From positions 1-31,978 of the forward strand of contig RPRC01000106.1 of assembly GCA_003857395.1 (NCBI GenBank): 31,978 bases of DNA, read 5' to 3'. Positions 19,644 to 26,947 of this stretch are shown here, in pieces (within the stretch, counting starts at the first letter, position 1; the number at the start of each line of letters is the position of its first letter). Under the pieces are notes generated by a model. The model was not told the DNA's origin, searched no databases, and saw only the letters and a list, made by a program, of their open reading frames with translations. Origin of the DNA: Geobacter sp. (GTDB lineage Bacteria; Desulfobacterota; Desulfuromonadia; Geobacterales; Geobacteraceae). Both the position numbers and the translations under genes were made by a program.

Positions 19644-19823
19644 CGCCGTCGCAGCAGACTATACATGGTATGGCCATGAGGTCTTTTCCTGTGAACAGCG
19701 GATATTCGCTTTCTTTTGACTTAGGGGATTTGGTATGTTACGGAATGACAGGGTTGCATAGACAGCCATCCAGACGCTGATGCCGATTCAGTTACACGCA
19801 TGATCAACCGGGAAGGGAGAACA

Positions 19824-20207
19824 ATGGAATTCCGAATCTATTACGAAGACACGGATGCAGGAGGGGTGGTCTACCACGCAAACTATCTCGGCTTCTTCGA
19901 GCGGGGACGCACGGAGTATTTCAGGGAAAGGGGGCTGTACGTGGCAGAACTTGCCCGGAAAGGGCATATCTTCCCTGTGGTTCGGTTGGAGATTGACTAC
20001 CGTTCTCCGGCAGTACTCGATGACCTGATTCGTGTCGAGACCGAAGTTCTGGAGATCGGAAAAACCTCCTTTACTCTTGGGCAGCAGGTTGTTCGCGCAA
20101 TTGATGGTAAACTGCTTGCTTGCGGTAAGGTAACACTGGTGTGTGTCAGTCCTGCCATGAAAGCAAAAAGGCTCCCGGAAGAGCTGCTGCAGGTTCTGGA
20201 AATATAA
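19824..20207 (+). CDS. ybgC: YbgC/4HBT-family acyl-CoA thioesterase
   Basis: A hotdog-fold thioesterase of 127 residues. MEFRIYYEDTDAGGVVYHANY carries the catalytic Asp11 (E. coli YbgC Asp18) and conserved His18; FFERGRTEYF follows. ATG 19824 is preferred over ATG 19800, because GGGAGA sits properly before it and the family begins with this strand. YbgC proteins hydrolyse short- or long-chain acyl-CoA/ACP thioesters and often sit in tol-pal operons, but here the neighbours are a deaminase and a hypothetical gene, so the tol-pal link is not supported by context. Confidence 0.9.
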   Translation: MEFRIYYEDTDAGGVVYHANYLGFFERGRTEYFRERGLYVAELARKGHIFPVVRLEIDYRSPAVLDDLIRVETEVLEIGKTSFTLGQQVVRAIDGKLLACGKVTLVCVSPAMKAKRLPEELLQVLEI

Positions 20208-20277
20208 GGCACTCTTACGTACAGAGCTGAATTTATTGAGGCTGTAAGATATCAGGAGGCGAGAAAGGGGGATTCGC

Positions 20278-20652
20278 TTGGATCTGAATCATGCAGAACT
20301 ACAGGCTGCCTGTTATGTGGCTGCACAGAAAACGATGCTGGATGCACGCCCAATGGATGTTCAACGAATTAAAAAACTCGCCGATACTTTTTATGCCTTG
20401 TGTCTTGAACATATCAGCCGGTCGAAAAAACAGGGCTGGGACCCGAATATCCTGGTACGGGCCGTGAAATACCTGGCAGATACCCATGCAATTCAGCCGA
20501 TGCATGATAGTACCGAGTGGTTTTTCTTCATGCTGCGGGCACTCCTTGAACTGGCGTGCCCGCAACGGGTGAAAAATAGCGAAGCTCTTGATTTTTTGAC
20601 GGATATCGAAAAAGGCATAACAGAAGTGAGATGTTCTGGTAAGGACGCGTAA
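20278..20652 (+). CDS. Hypothetical protein, 124 residues
   Basis: I do not recognise this family. The frame begins at TTG 20278, with AGGGGG at 20266-20271. A stronger AGGAGG at 20254-20259 is too far upstream, and no ATG or GTG fits it. The product (MDLNHAELQAACYVAAQKT...) appears soluble and helical, with basic and aromatic patches (DSTEWFFFMLRALLELACP) and no signal peptide or membrane span. It lies 70 bases after the thioesterase gene on the same strand and may be co-transcribed. Its coding status rests on length, ribosome binding site and placement only. Confidence 0.6.
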   Translation: MDLNHAELQAACYVAAQKTMLDARPMDVQRIKKLADTFYALCLEHISRSKKQGWDPNILVRAVKYLADTHAIQPMHDSTEWFFFMLRALLELACPQRVKNSEALDFLTDIEKGITEVRCSGKDA

Positions 20653-20662
20653 CGCGGAGAGA

Positions 20663-20712
20663 AAAAGCACCGGGGGAATTGCGTCGACTGGAAACCGGCG
20701 GAGTTTCCCCGG
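20663..20712 (-). terminator. Rho-independent terminator of the cytochrome gene
   Basis: On the minus strand a GC-rich stem (CCGGGG 20670-20675 with CCCCGG 20707-20712, extended by two A-T pairs beyond one mismatch) is followed by TGCTTTTTC. It lies between the convergent hypothetical gene (ends 20652) and the cytochrome gene (ends 20751). The loop is long (about 25 bases) but holds its own small stem. Confidence 0.5.
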
Positions 20713-20750
20713 GGCTCTGAATGTGCAGCAGTACCGGATATGCTGATGCG

Positions 20751-21086
20751 TCAGTGGTGAAAGCGTCCGCTGCGGCCCTTATGGGTGGGTGTTGGCGTGC
20801 GGTGGCACTCAAAACACTTTTCGTCGGCAACCTTGCGGACTTCAAGGTCGGAAGAGGGCTTTTCAACATGGGGAAGGTTGTACTTTTCGCTCTGAAAATA
20901 TTTCCGGCCTTTTTCGTCGCTCAGCATGGGAGCTTGATAGGCCACATGCCAATTGTTATTGATCGGCAGGGAATGGCACTGATCACAGCCACCCGGCGGG
21001 GGAATTGCCTTCCAGGACGTAAACATGGTGCATCCGGCACCGAGAGCGAGAGCGGAGGTGCAGACAAGTACAAAGAGTTTTTTCAT
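20751..21086 (-). CDS. Small diheme c-type cytochrome, probable lipoprotein
   Basis: A 111-residue exported protein. MKKLFVLVCTSALALGAGC looks like a lipoprotein signal peptide with the modified cysteine at Cys19; the lipobox is imperfect, with Gly at -3. Two CXXCH haem c sites follow, CDQCH (34-38) and CFECH (91-95), with several spare histidines (47, 73, 102 and others) as possible distal ligands. ATG 21086 is preferred over the frame's earlier start at 21146, because GGAG lies 8 bases before it and the signal peptide starts here. It is probably a periplasm-facing electron carrier, typical of metal-reducing Desulfuromonadia. The partner is unknown. It is divergent from the Nudix gene. Confidence 0.88.
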   Translation of the reverse strand: MKKLFVLVCTSALALGAGCTMFTSWKAIPPPGGCDQCHSLPINNNWHVAYQAPMLSDEKGRKYFQSEKYNLPHVEKPSSDLEVRKVADEKCFECHRTPTPTHKGRSGRFHH

Positions 21087-21146
21087 GAGCTTTACTCCAA
21101 GGTGAGATGGCAACACTACTACATGGCCGAATAATGCTGAAAGCAT

Positions 21147-21174
21147 AGCATAAAGAATGACAAAACAAAATCAA
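21147..21174 (-). promoter_or_regulatory. Candidate promoter of the cytochrome gene
   Basis: On the minus strand TTGATT (21174-21169) and TATGCT (21152-21147) are spaced by 16 bases, about 60 bases upstream of the cytochrome start. A small palindrome ATGCT-GAA-AGCAT overlaps the region just downstream. Sequence match only. Confidence 0.35.
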
Positions 21175-21277
21175 ACATGATGGAAAATGGGAAAAGACCT
21201 CCCGGTTCCATCGTTCATACAATATATGCTTTTCCTGCCGCTCAATCGAAAGGAAAATTTGAGGGAGAAGATCCGGA

Positions 21278-21793
21278 ATGGAAATACGAGACAGGAAAAC
21301 TCTGTATCAGGGACTGGTGGTGGATCTCGAGCAGATGGAAGTAAAGATCGGCGACAAGGGCTGGCATGTCTTTCAGATTGTTCGGCACCCAGGAGGGGTG
21401 GGGGTGCTGCCTCTTCACGACGACGGAATGGTTACTCTGATTCGGCAACTCCGCCCGGCTGTGAATCAATGGATGCTCGAGATTCCGGCTGGCCGGCTCG
21501 ATCCGGGTGAAGATCCAGCCGCCTGTGGTGGGAGGGAACTTCTCGAAGAGACCGGACTTGTGGCAAAAAAACTTGAATCACTTGGTCTCATGTATTCATC
21601 TCCCGGGGTCTTTGATGAGGCCATTCATCTCTTTCTTGCGACCGGCTTGGTGCAAAAGGAGGCGGAACCCGAGCATTACGAGGATATTGAAACGGTGCGG
21701 ATGCCGCTCAAAGATGCTCTCCGGATGGCTGCCAGGGGAGAGATACCAGATGGTAAAACCTCATTGGCGCTTTTTCGTGCTGCTCATCGCTAA
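21278..21793 (+). CDS. Nudix hydrolase, ADP-ribose pyrophosphatase type
   Basis: A 171-residue Nudix protein. The Nudix box G-x5-E-x7-REUxEExGU is perfect at residues 72-94 (GRLDPGE...RELLEETGL). An N-terminal beta strand region and the segment VGVLPLHDDGMVTLIRQLRP resemble the ADP-ribose pyrophosphatase (NudF/YqiK-like) branch, which breaks ADP-ribose into AMP and ribose 5-phosphate. SSPGVFDEAIHLFLATGL is also typical of that branch. ATG 21278 has GAGGGAGAAG upstream. The exact substrate cannot be fixed from sequence alone. Confidence 0.88.
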   Translation: MEIRDRKTLYQGLVVDLEQMEVKIGDKGWHVFQIVRHPGGVGVLPLHDDGMVTLIRQLRPAVNQWMLEIPAGRLDPGEDPAACGGRELLEETGLVAKKLESLGLMYSSPGVFDEAIHLFLATGLVQKEAEPEHYEDIETVRMPLKDALRMAARGEIPDGKTSLALFRAAHR

Positions 21794-21887
21794 CATATCG
21801 TACGCTCGTTTGCAGAATAAAGTTCAGCTGAAAGTAATCTCCGGCACGGACTGGCGACGCTGCAGGTACTGTCTCTGGCGAGTCATC

Positions 21888-21902
21888 TTCCCCCTCGGGG
21901 AA
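21888..21902. terminator. Small GC-rich hairpin after the Nudix gene
   Basis: TTCCCC (21888-21893) pairs with GGGGAA (21897-21902) around the loop CTC, followed by TTTA. It is a weak terminator candidate, 95 bases after the Nudix stop and upstream of the hyp operon. Confidence 0.3.
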
Positions 21903-21910
21903 TTTAGAAC

Positions 21911-21939
21911 TTCATAAAATTTTCGCTATTTGCTACTAT
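21911..21939 (+). promoter_or_regulatory. Weak candidate promoter for the hyp operon
   Basis: TTCATA (21911-21916) and TACTAT (21934-21939) lie 17 bases apart in an AT-rich stretch about 80 bases upstream of hypA. Each matches four of six consensus positions. I did not find a sigma-54 GG-N10-GC site here. Confidence 0.25.
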
Positions 21940-22016
21940 ACCGTAAAATAATTGTCTTACCCTCGAAGATTCATCTAACTGCTTGAGATCCTTTCTTTCC
22001 CGAACATGGCGGAATT

Positions 22017-22349
22017 ATGCATGAATTATCCCTAACCCAGGGCGTGATTGAAATTTGTCAGAACAGCTCCGGGGGGCGGCGCGTTACGGCTGTTGTCCTG
22101 GAGGTCGGCGAGTTGAGCAGTGTTGTCCCGGAAGCGCTGGAGTTCTGCTTCGAAGCCTGCTCCAAGGGAACCCTTCTCGAGGGAGCGAGTTTGATAATCG
22201 AACGAATACCCGCCAGAGGGAAGTGCCACGATTGTTCAAAAGAGTTCCACCTGCGATCCTACTATAACAGCTGTCCTTCCTGTGGCGGCCACCAGGTAAC
22301 CATCATATCCGGTGAAGAGCTGCGGGTGAAAGAAATGGAGGTTGACTGA
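22017..22349 (+). CDS. hypA: Hydrogenase/urease nickel incorporation protein HypA
   Basis: HypA is a nickel chaperone that delivers Ni to the [NiFe]-hydrogenase large subunit with HypB. The 110-residue product begins MHELSLTQG, so the nickel-binding His2 is present. The zinc site has two CXXC motifs, Cys70/Cys73 and Cys86/Cys89. Only a weak ribosome binding site (GGCGGA) precedes ATG 22017. It is the first gene of hypABFCDE, with a 4-base gap to hypB. Confidence 0.96.
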   Translation: MHELSLTQGVIEICQNSSGGRRVTAVVLEVGELSSVVPEALEFCFEACSKGTLLEGASLIIERIPARGKCHDCSKEFHLRSYYNSCPSCGGHQVTIISGEELRVKEMEVD

Positions 22350-22353
22350 ATCC

Positions 22354-23127
22354 ATGTGTACAGTATGCGGTTGTTCCCCTGAAGACCATCACCACGATCA
22401 TAAGCACGACGACCACCACGATCACGATCATCATGATCATGGCCACTCCCACAGCCATGGCGACACGGAAACTGCCAGGAAAATTGCCGTTGAAACCGAT
22501 ATCCTGTCGAAGAATAACCGTCTGGCACGGGAAAACAGAAATCTCTTTTTTCGTAAAGGGATATTTGTGCTGAATCTGGTCAGCTCTCCCGGCTCCGGCA
22601 AAACAAGCATCCTTGAGCGTACTCTGCATGACCTGCGGCAGAAATTCCGCTTTGCCGTCGTCGAGGGCGATCAGCAAACGGACAACGACGCGGTGCGGAT
22701 TGCGGCAACCGGGGTTCCGGTGCGGCAGGTCAATACCGGTGCCGGCTGCCACCTGGATGCCCATATGGTCGGACATGCAATTGAGAATTTTGACCTGGAG
22801 AACCTGGATGTTCTCCTGATCGAGAATGTGGGCAACCTGGTCTGTCCGGCTTCTTTCGATCTGGGAGAAAATCACAAGGTTGTTGTTTTGAGTGTAACGG
22901 AGGGCGAGGACAAGCCTCTCAAATATCCAGCCATGTTTCACAACTCCGACGTCATGCTTCTCAACAAAGTAGATCTTTTGCCCCATGTGGATTTTGATGC
23001 CGAAAAATGCAAGGAGATGGCTCGTCAAGTGAATCCCGATATCCTCATTTTTGACGTGTCCAGCAAGACCGGAGAAGGAATGACTGACTGGTACGAATGG
23101 CTGGCCGCCGGGATCCGGCAGAGCTAA
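22354..23127 (+). CDS. hypB: Hydrogenase nickel incorporation GTPase HypB
   Basis: HypB is a SIMIBI-class GTPase that works with HypA in nickel insertion. ATG 22354 (257 residues) is chosen over TTG 22342, because it starts the high-affinity nickel motif MCTVCGC and has GGAG upstream. Residues 12-36 are a histidine/aspartate-rich stretch, a likely nickel store. The G domain has SSPGSGKTS (77-85), VEGDQQTDND, the metal-site segment GAGCHLDAHM, ENVGNLVCP and NKVD. The combination of CXXCGC and a His-rich region means both sensor and storage sites are retained. Confidence 0.96.
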   Translation: MCTVCGCSPEDHHHDHKHDDHHDHDHHDHGHSHSHGDTETARKIAVETDILSKNNRLARENRNLFFRKGIFVLNLVSSPGSGKTSILERTLHDLRQKFRFAVVEGDQQTDNDAVRIAATGVPVRQVNTGAGCHLDAHMVGHAIENFDLENLDVLLIENVGNLVCPASFDLGENHKVVVLSVTEGEDKPLKYPAMFHNSDVMLLNKVDLLPHVDFDAEKCKEMARQVNPDILIFDVSSKTGEGMTDWYEWLAAGIRQS

Positions 23128-23159
23128 ACAGGACTTTTCATTTTCGCAGGTAATTCGGC

Positions 23160-25532
23160 ATGGCCGAAACATTTCCAGCTCCCAGGGGGGCTTTTTCTGC
23201 AATCAGTTTGATACGCAACCGGAGTCAGACCACGAGCAAAAGAATTTCGGCGACAATTCAGGGCATTGTCCAGGGAGTCGGCTTCCGGCCCTTTGTCTAT
23301 CGTCTGGCGGTGACTGCCGGGCTGAGCGGCTGGGTGCGAAATACGCCCTCGGGAGTTTTTCTCGAGGTCCAGGGGCCTGAAGAGCTTCTAAATACATTCC
23401 TGGACGAGCTGCGTGAGAAGACACCCCCTCTGGCGGTGATTACCTCCATCGTAACAGCAGAGATTCCCACGACGAGTGAGTCTGTCTTTATCATCCTGAA
23501 GAGTGGCGGCGGGGAAAACAGTATCCAGATCGCCCCTGACGGTGATGTCTGTCCTGATTGCCTGCGGGAGCTTTTTGACTCGGCTGATCGTCGTTTCCGC
23601 TATCCATTCATCAACTGCACTAACTGCGGACCTCGTTATACCATTATTACCGGGGTCCCGTATGACCGGCCATTTACCACCATGGCCTCCTTTCCCCTCT
23701 GTCCCCTGTGCCGGGCCGAGTATGAGGATCCAGCTGACCGACGTTTCCATGCCCAGCCGGTTGCCTGTCCGGTCTGCGGGCCACGCCTGGAGCTTCTGGA
23801 CGCAAAAGGGGGGGCAGTTTCCGGGGATCCCCTGGAGACAGCCATTTCTTTACTGAGAGAAGGAAAGATCCTGGCGATCAAGGGCCTTGGCGGATATCAT
23901 CTTGCGGTTGATGCCTGCAATTCGGACGCGGTGCGGGAACTTCGGGCCCGGAAGAAACGTGACGAAAAGCCCTTTGCTATTATGTCGTCCAACATGACGG
24001 ATGTGGCCATATATGCCCATTTTGACCGGACCGAGCAGCGGCTTCTGGAAAGTTTTGAGAAACCGATTGTTCTGCTTCGCAAACGAAAAGGGAATCCCAT
24101 TGACCCCCTGGTAGCTCCCGCAAACGGCTATTTCGGCGTTATGCTTCCCTCGACACCTCTCCATCACCTGCTGCTGCGTGGAACTTTTCGTGCCCTGGTG
24201 ATGACAAGCGGCAACCTCTCCGACGAGCCTATTGCCTATCGGGATGAGGATGCCCGCGAGCGCCTGCAGGGGATCGCCGATTTCTATCTCGTGCATGACC
24301 GGAGGATCCATATCCGTACCGATGATTCGGTTATCAGGGTTTTTCAGGGGAACCCGATCTTTCTCCGCCGTTCGAGGGGGTACGTGCCGCGGGCGATTGC
24401 CCTGCCGTCCTCCCAAAGGAGCGTCCTGGCGGTGGGCGCCGAGCTGAAGGGTACCGTCTGTCTTACCCGGGATGAGAGGGCATTTCTCAGCCAGCATATC
24501 GGTGACCTGCAAAACGACGCGGTCCTCCGTTCTCTGGCAGAGACAGTGGACCATCTGGAACAGCTACTCTCCATTCGTCCCGAGGTCGTGGCTCACGATA
24601 TGCATCCCGACTACCTTTCAACGGTGTATGCCCAAAGTCTCTCAGATATTCCCCGGATCCCGGTTCAACATCATCATGCCCACCTCGCTTCCTGCATGGC
24701 TGAGAATCGCCTGGAAGGGGAGGTTATCGGGGTAATCTTCGATGGGACCGGGTACGGAACCGATGGTACAATCTGGGGAGGAGAATTCCTCGTCGGCGGC
24801 TACCGCTCTTTCCGTCGTTGGGGGCATTTCCGGCAGGTTCCGATGCCGGGGGGAGATGCGGCTGTCCGGGAACCATTCAGGATGGCCTTTGCCTATCTTC
24901 ATGCAGCATTCGGGGCAGGGCTCTATGATCTGCCGTTACCGTTTCTTGCCGAGATCCCCGCGGAACACCGAAAACTGTTCCTTTCCATGGTGGAAAGGCG
25001 GATCAACTCGCCCTTTACCTCCAGCTGTGGTCGGCTCTTTGATGCGGTTGCTTGCCTGGTCGGCCTGCGGAACAGGGTTTCCTACGAAGGGCAGGCAGCT
25101 ATTGAGCTTGAGGCCCTGGCCGAGGAGTGCGAGACTAGCAACGTCTATCCCTTTGCTCTCCATGAAGACGGGGATGTCACGACGGTCGATTTCTGCCCGA
25201 TGTTTCGGACCCTGGCCGAGGATTGTGCCGCGGGCCGGGAGCGTGCGGCAATGGCCCGCAGTTTTCACAACACGCTTGCCACAGCAACCGCGGCGGTCTG
25301 CGATAGTATCCGAAAGAAAAACGGCCTGGATCGGGTGGTCCTGTCGGGCGGTGTCTTCCAGAACAAACTGTTGACAGAGGGAATCTTCTCTCTGCTCACG
25401 GAACAGGGTTTTCAGGTTTTCCTCCAGCGGCTTGCGCCTCCCAATGATGGGGGGCTGGCCCTGGGACAGGCGATAATAGCAGGAAGGAGTGTTTACAATG
25501 TGCCTTGCGGTACCGATGCAGATAACAAGTAG
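23160..25532 (+). CDS. hypF: Carbamoyltransferase HypF
   Basis: HypF makes the carbamoyl group that becomes the cyanide ligands of the Fe centre, moving it from carbamoyl phosphate through carbamoyl-AMP to HypE's C-terminal cysteine. The 790-residue product has, in order: an acylphosphatase domain (about 28-115; GIVQGVGFRPFVYRLA at 35-50); two zinc fingers with four CXXC pairs (Cys131/134, 153/156, 181/184, 203/206); a YrdC-like domain (about 220-410; KGLGGYHLAVDA); and a Kae1-like domain with the metal-binding HHHAH at 504-508 and GVIFDGTGYGTDG. About 28 residues precede the acylphosphatase domain, so the true start could be later. It overlaps hypC by 35 bases. Confidence 0.96.
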   Translation: MAETFPAPRGAFSAISLIRNRSQTTSKRISATIQGIVQGVGFRPFVYRLAVTAGLSGWVRNTPSGVFLEVQGPEELLNTFLDELREKTPPLAVITSIVTAEIPTTSESVFIILKSGGGENSIQIAPDGDVCPDCLRELFDSADRRFRYPFINCTNCGPRYTIITGVPYDRPFTTMASFPLCPLCRAEYEDPADRRFHAQPVACPVCGPRLELLDAKGGAVSGDPLETAISLLREGKILAIKGLGGYHLAVDACNSDAVRELRARKKRDEKPFAIMSSNMTDVAIYAHFDRTEQRLLESFEKPIVLLRKRKGNPIDPLVAPANGYFGVMLPSTPLHHLLLRGTFRALVMTSGNLSDEPIAYRDEDARERLQGIADFYLVHDRRIHIRTDDSVIRVFQGNPIFLRRSRGYVPRAIALPSSQRSVLAVGAELKGTVCLTRDERAFLSQHIGDLQNDAVLRSLAETVDHLEQLLSIRPEVVAHDMHPDYLSTVYAQSLSDIPRIPVQHHHAHLASCMAENRLEGEVIGVIFDGTGYGTDGTIWGGEFLVGGYRSFRRWGHFRQVPMPGGDAAVREPFRMAFAYLHAAFGAGLYDLPLPFLAEIPAEHRKLFLSMVERRINSPFTSSCGRLFDAVACLVGLRNRVSYEGQAAIELEALAEECETSNVYPFALHEDGDVTTVDFCPMFRTLAEDCAAGRERAAMARSFHNTLATATAAVCDSIRKKNGLDRVVLSGGVFQNKLLTEGIFSLLTEQGFQVFLQRLAPPNDGGLALGQAIIAGRSVYNVPCGTDADNK

Positions 25533-25731
25533 AGACGGTGAGTCGATCATCGCGGAGATCGACGGTGTTAGCCGGGAAGCGAGCTTGATGATGCTGGGTG
25601 AGGAGGTGCAGGTGGGCGATTATGTGCTGATCCATGCCGGATTTGCCATCAGCCGCCTTGATGAGGAAGAAGCCCTGGAGACCCTGGCCCTGATGCGTGA
25701 GTGCCTCGAATTATCACAGAGTCCTACATGA
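25498..25731 (+). CDS. hypC: Hydrogenase assembly chaperone HypC
   Basis: HypC is the small OB-fold chaperone that carries the Fe(CN)2CO unit with HypD and docks to the hydrogenase large subunit. The 77-residue product starts MCLAVPM; Cys2 becomes the iron-binding N-terminus after methionine removal. ATG 25498 has AAGGAG, while an in-frame start at 25489 would bury the essential cysteine. DGVSREASL and VGDYVLIHAGFAI are typical. It overlaps hypF (35 bases) and hypD (ATGA), so translation is probably coupled. Confidence 0.96.
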   Translation: MCLAVPMQITSRDGESIIAEIDGVSREASLMMLGEEVQVGDYVLIHAGFAISRLDEEEALETLALMRECLELSQSPT

Positions 25732-26825
25732 ACGGTGCCTTTCTTGAAGAATTTCGCAACCGGGAACTCGTTCAGGGCCTGGCGAAGCAGATTGTCCGCC
25801 TGGCCGAAGGGCGCGAAACTCCGCTGACCTTCATGGAGGTCTGCGGCACCCATACCATGTCCATCTATCAGTATGGGATCAGGAGTCTGCTGCCCGACGG
25901 AGTGCGGCTCATCTCCGGTCCCGGCTGCCCGGTCTGTGTCACCCCGGTAGGATACGTGGACAAGGCAGTTGCCTACGCCCGGCAGCCGAATACCATCATC
26001 GCCACCTTCGGCGACATGCTTCGGGTTCCCGGCTCATCTTCGAGCCTGATGCAGGAGCGGGCCAGGGGCGCAGACATCCGGATCGTCTACTCGCCCCTGG
26101 ATGCCTTGGCCTTGGCCGGGAAGGATCCGGAAAAGCGCGTCATATTCCTTGGCGTTGGTTTCGAGACAACGGCACCGACCATTGCCGGCACCATCCTCTC
26201 GGCCGCCTCGCGCGGTAGAGACAACTTTTTCGTTCTGGCTGCCCACAAGACGATCCCCATTCCCATGAGTATCCTCTCGGACGATCCCGAGCTTGCCATC
26301 GACGGTTATCTCTGCCCGGCCCATGTGAGTACCATCATCGGCGCGGAGGCCTACCGCTTTCTGGCCGAGGAGCACAAGGTGCCGTGCGTGGTGACCGGCT
26401 TCGAACCGGCCGACATCCTTCAAGGGGTGGAAATGCTGGTCAGGCAGGTTGTCGAAGGCCGGAGCACGGTGGAGAACCAGTACCGCCGCTTTGTCCTGCC
26501 GGAAGGAAATACGAAGGCCAAGGAACTTCTCTCCCGGGTGTTTGTTCCTTCCGATGCGGCCTGGCGAGGCTTGGGTGTGATCCCCGGAAGTGGTCTCGCT
26601 ATTGCGCCGGAATTTGCCCGCTTTGATGCGGAAAAAGTGCTGCCGGTAACGGTGGAGGAGCCCCGGGAGCCGGAAGGCTGCTGCTGCGGCGAGGTGCTGA
26701 AAGGCAAAATCGCGCCGATTAACTGTCCCCTTTTCGGGACCGCCTGCACTCCGGAGCAACCGGTCGGGGCCTGCATGGTTTCCTCGGAGGGGAGCTGCGC
26801 CGCGGCGTATAAGTATGGCCAATAG
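25728..26825 (+). CDS. hypD: Hydrogenase formation protein HypD
   Basis: HypD is a 4Fe-4S protein and the scaffold where the Fe(CN)2CO unit is assembled with HypC and HypE. From ATG 25728 it has 365 residues, near the usual length. Key cysteines are Cys39 in EVCGTHT and Cys67/Cys70 in SGPGCPVCVTP, equivalent to E. coli Cys41, Cys69 and Cys72. A C-terminal cysteine cluster (CCCGEVLKG, INCPLFGTAC and more) holds the iron-sulfur cluster. The ATGA overlap with hypC decides this start over GTG 25701. A 35-bp inverted repeat begins 13 bases after its stop. Confidence 0.95.
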   Translation: MNGAFLEEFRNRELVQGLAKQIVRLAEGRETPLTFMEVCGTHTMSIYQYGIRSLLPDGVRLISGPGCPVCVTPVGYVDKAVAYARQPNTIIATFGDMLRVPGSSSSLMQERARGADIRIVYSPLDALALAGKDPEKRVIFLGVGFETTAPTIAGTILSAASRGRDNFFVLAAHKTIPIPMSILSDDPELAIDGYLCPAHVSTIIGAEAYRFLAEEHKVPCVVTGFEPADILQGVEMLVRQVVEGRSTVENQYRRFVLPEGNTKAKELLSRVFVPSDAAWRGLGVIPGSGLAIAPEFARFDAEKVLPVTVEEPREPEGCCCGEVLKGKIAPINCPLFGTACTPEQPVGACMVSSEGSCAAAYKYGQ

Positions 26826-26837
26826 GGTACGTGTGTA

Positions 26838-26914
26838 GAAAAATAATGTAGGGGCGAACCTTGTGTTCGCCCTTCTGTCGGGCGAACACAAGGTTCGCCC
26901 CTACATTATTTTTC
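26838..26914. repeat. 77-bp perfect inverted repeat between hypD and hypE
   Basis: A 35-base arm (26838-26872; core GTAGGGGCGAACC then TTGTGTTCGCCC) is followed by a 7-base loop TTCTGTC (26873-26879) and its exact complement (26880-26914). Five A's open one side and five T's close the other, so the RNA would fold into a very stable hairpin with a U run. Sequences with a GTAGGGGCGA core are, from memory, widespread dispersed repeats in several bacterial phyla. It lies in the hyp operon, with hypE starting 34 bases later, and may act as a partial terminator or RNA stabiliser. Confidence 0.9.
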
Positions 26915-26947
26915 CTTTTCCTTTCCAATCTTACAAAGGAGCACCCA

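Noticed and set aside
22303..23202. Minus-strand frame of 299 codons opposite hypB
   Set aside because: Shadow of hypB and the hypA end. Its valine/methionine/isoleucine-rich stretch is just the complement of the HypB histidine-rich codons.
26034..26891. Minus-strand frame of 285 codons opposite hypD
   Set aside because: Antisense to well-supported hypD; its start lies within the inverted repeat, and no protein family is recognised.
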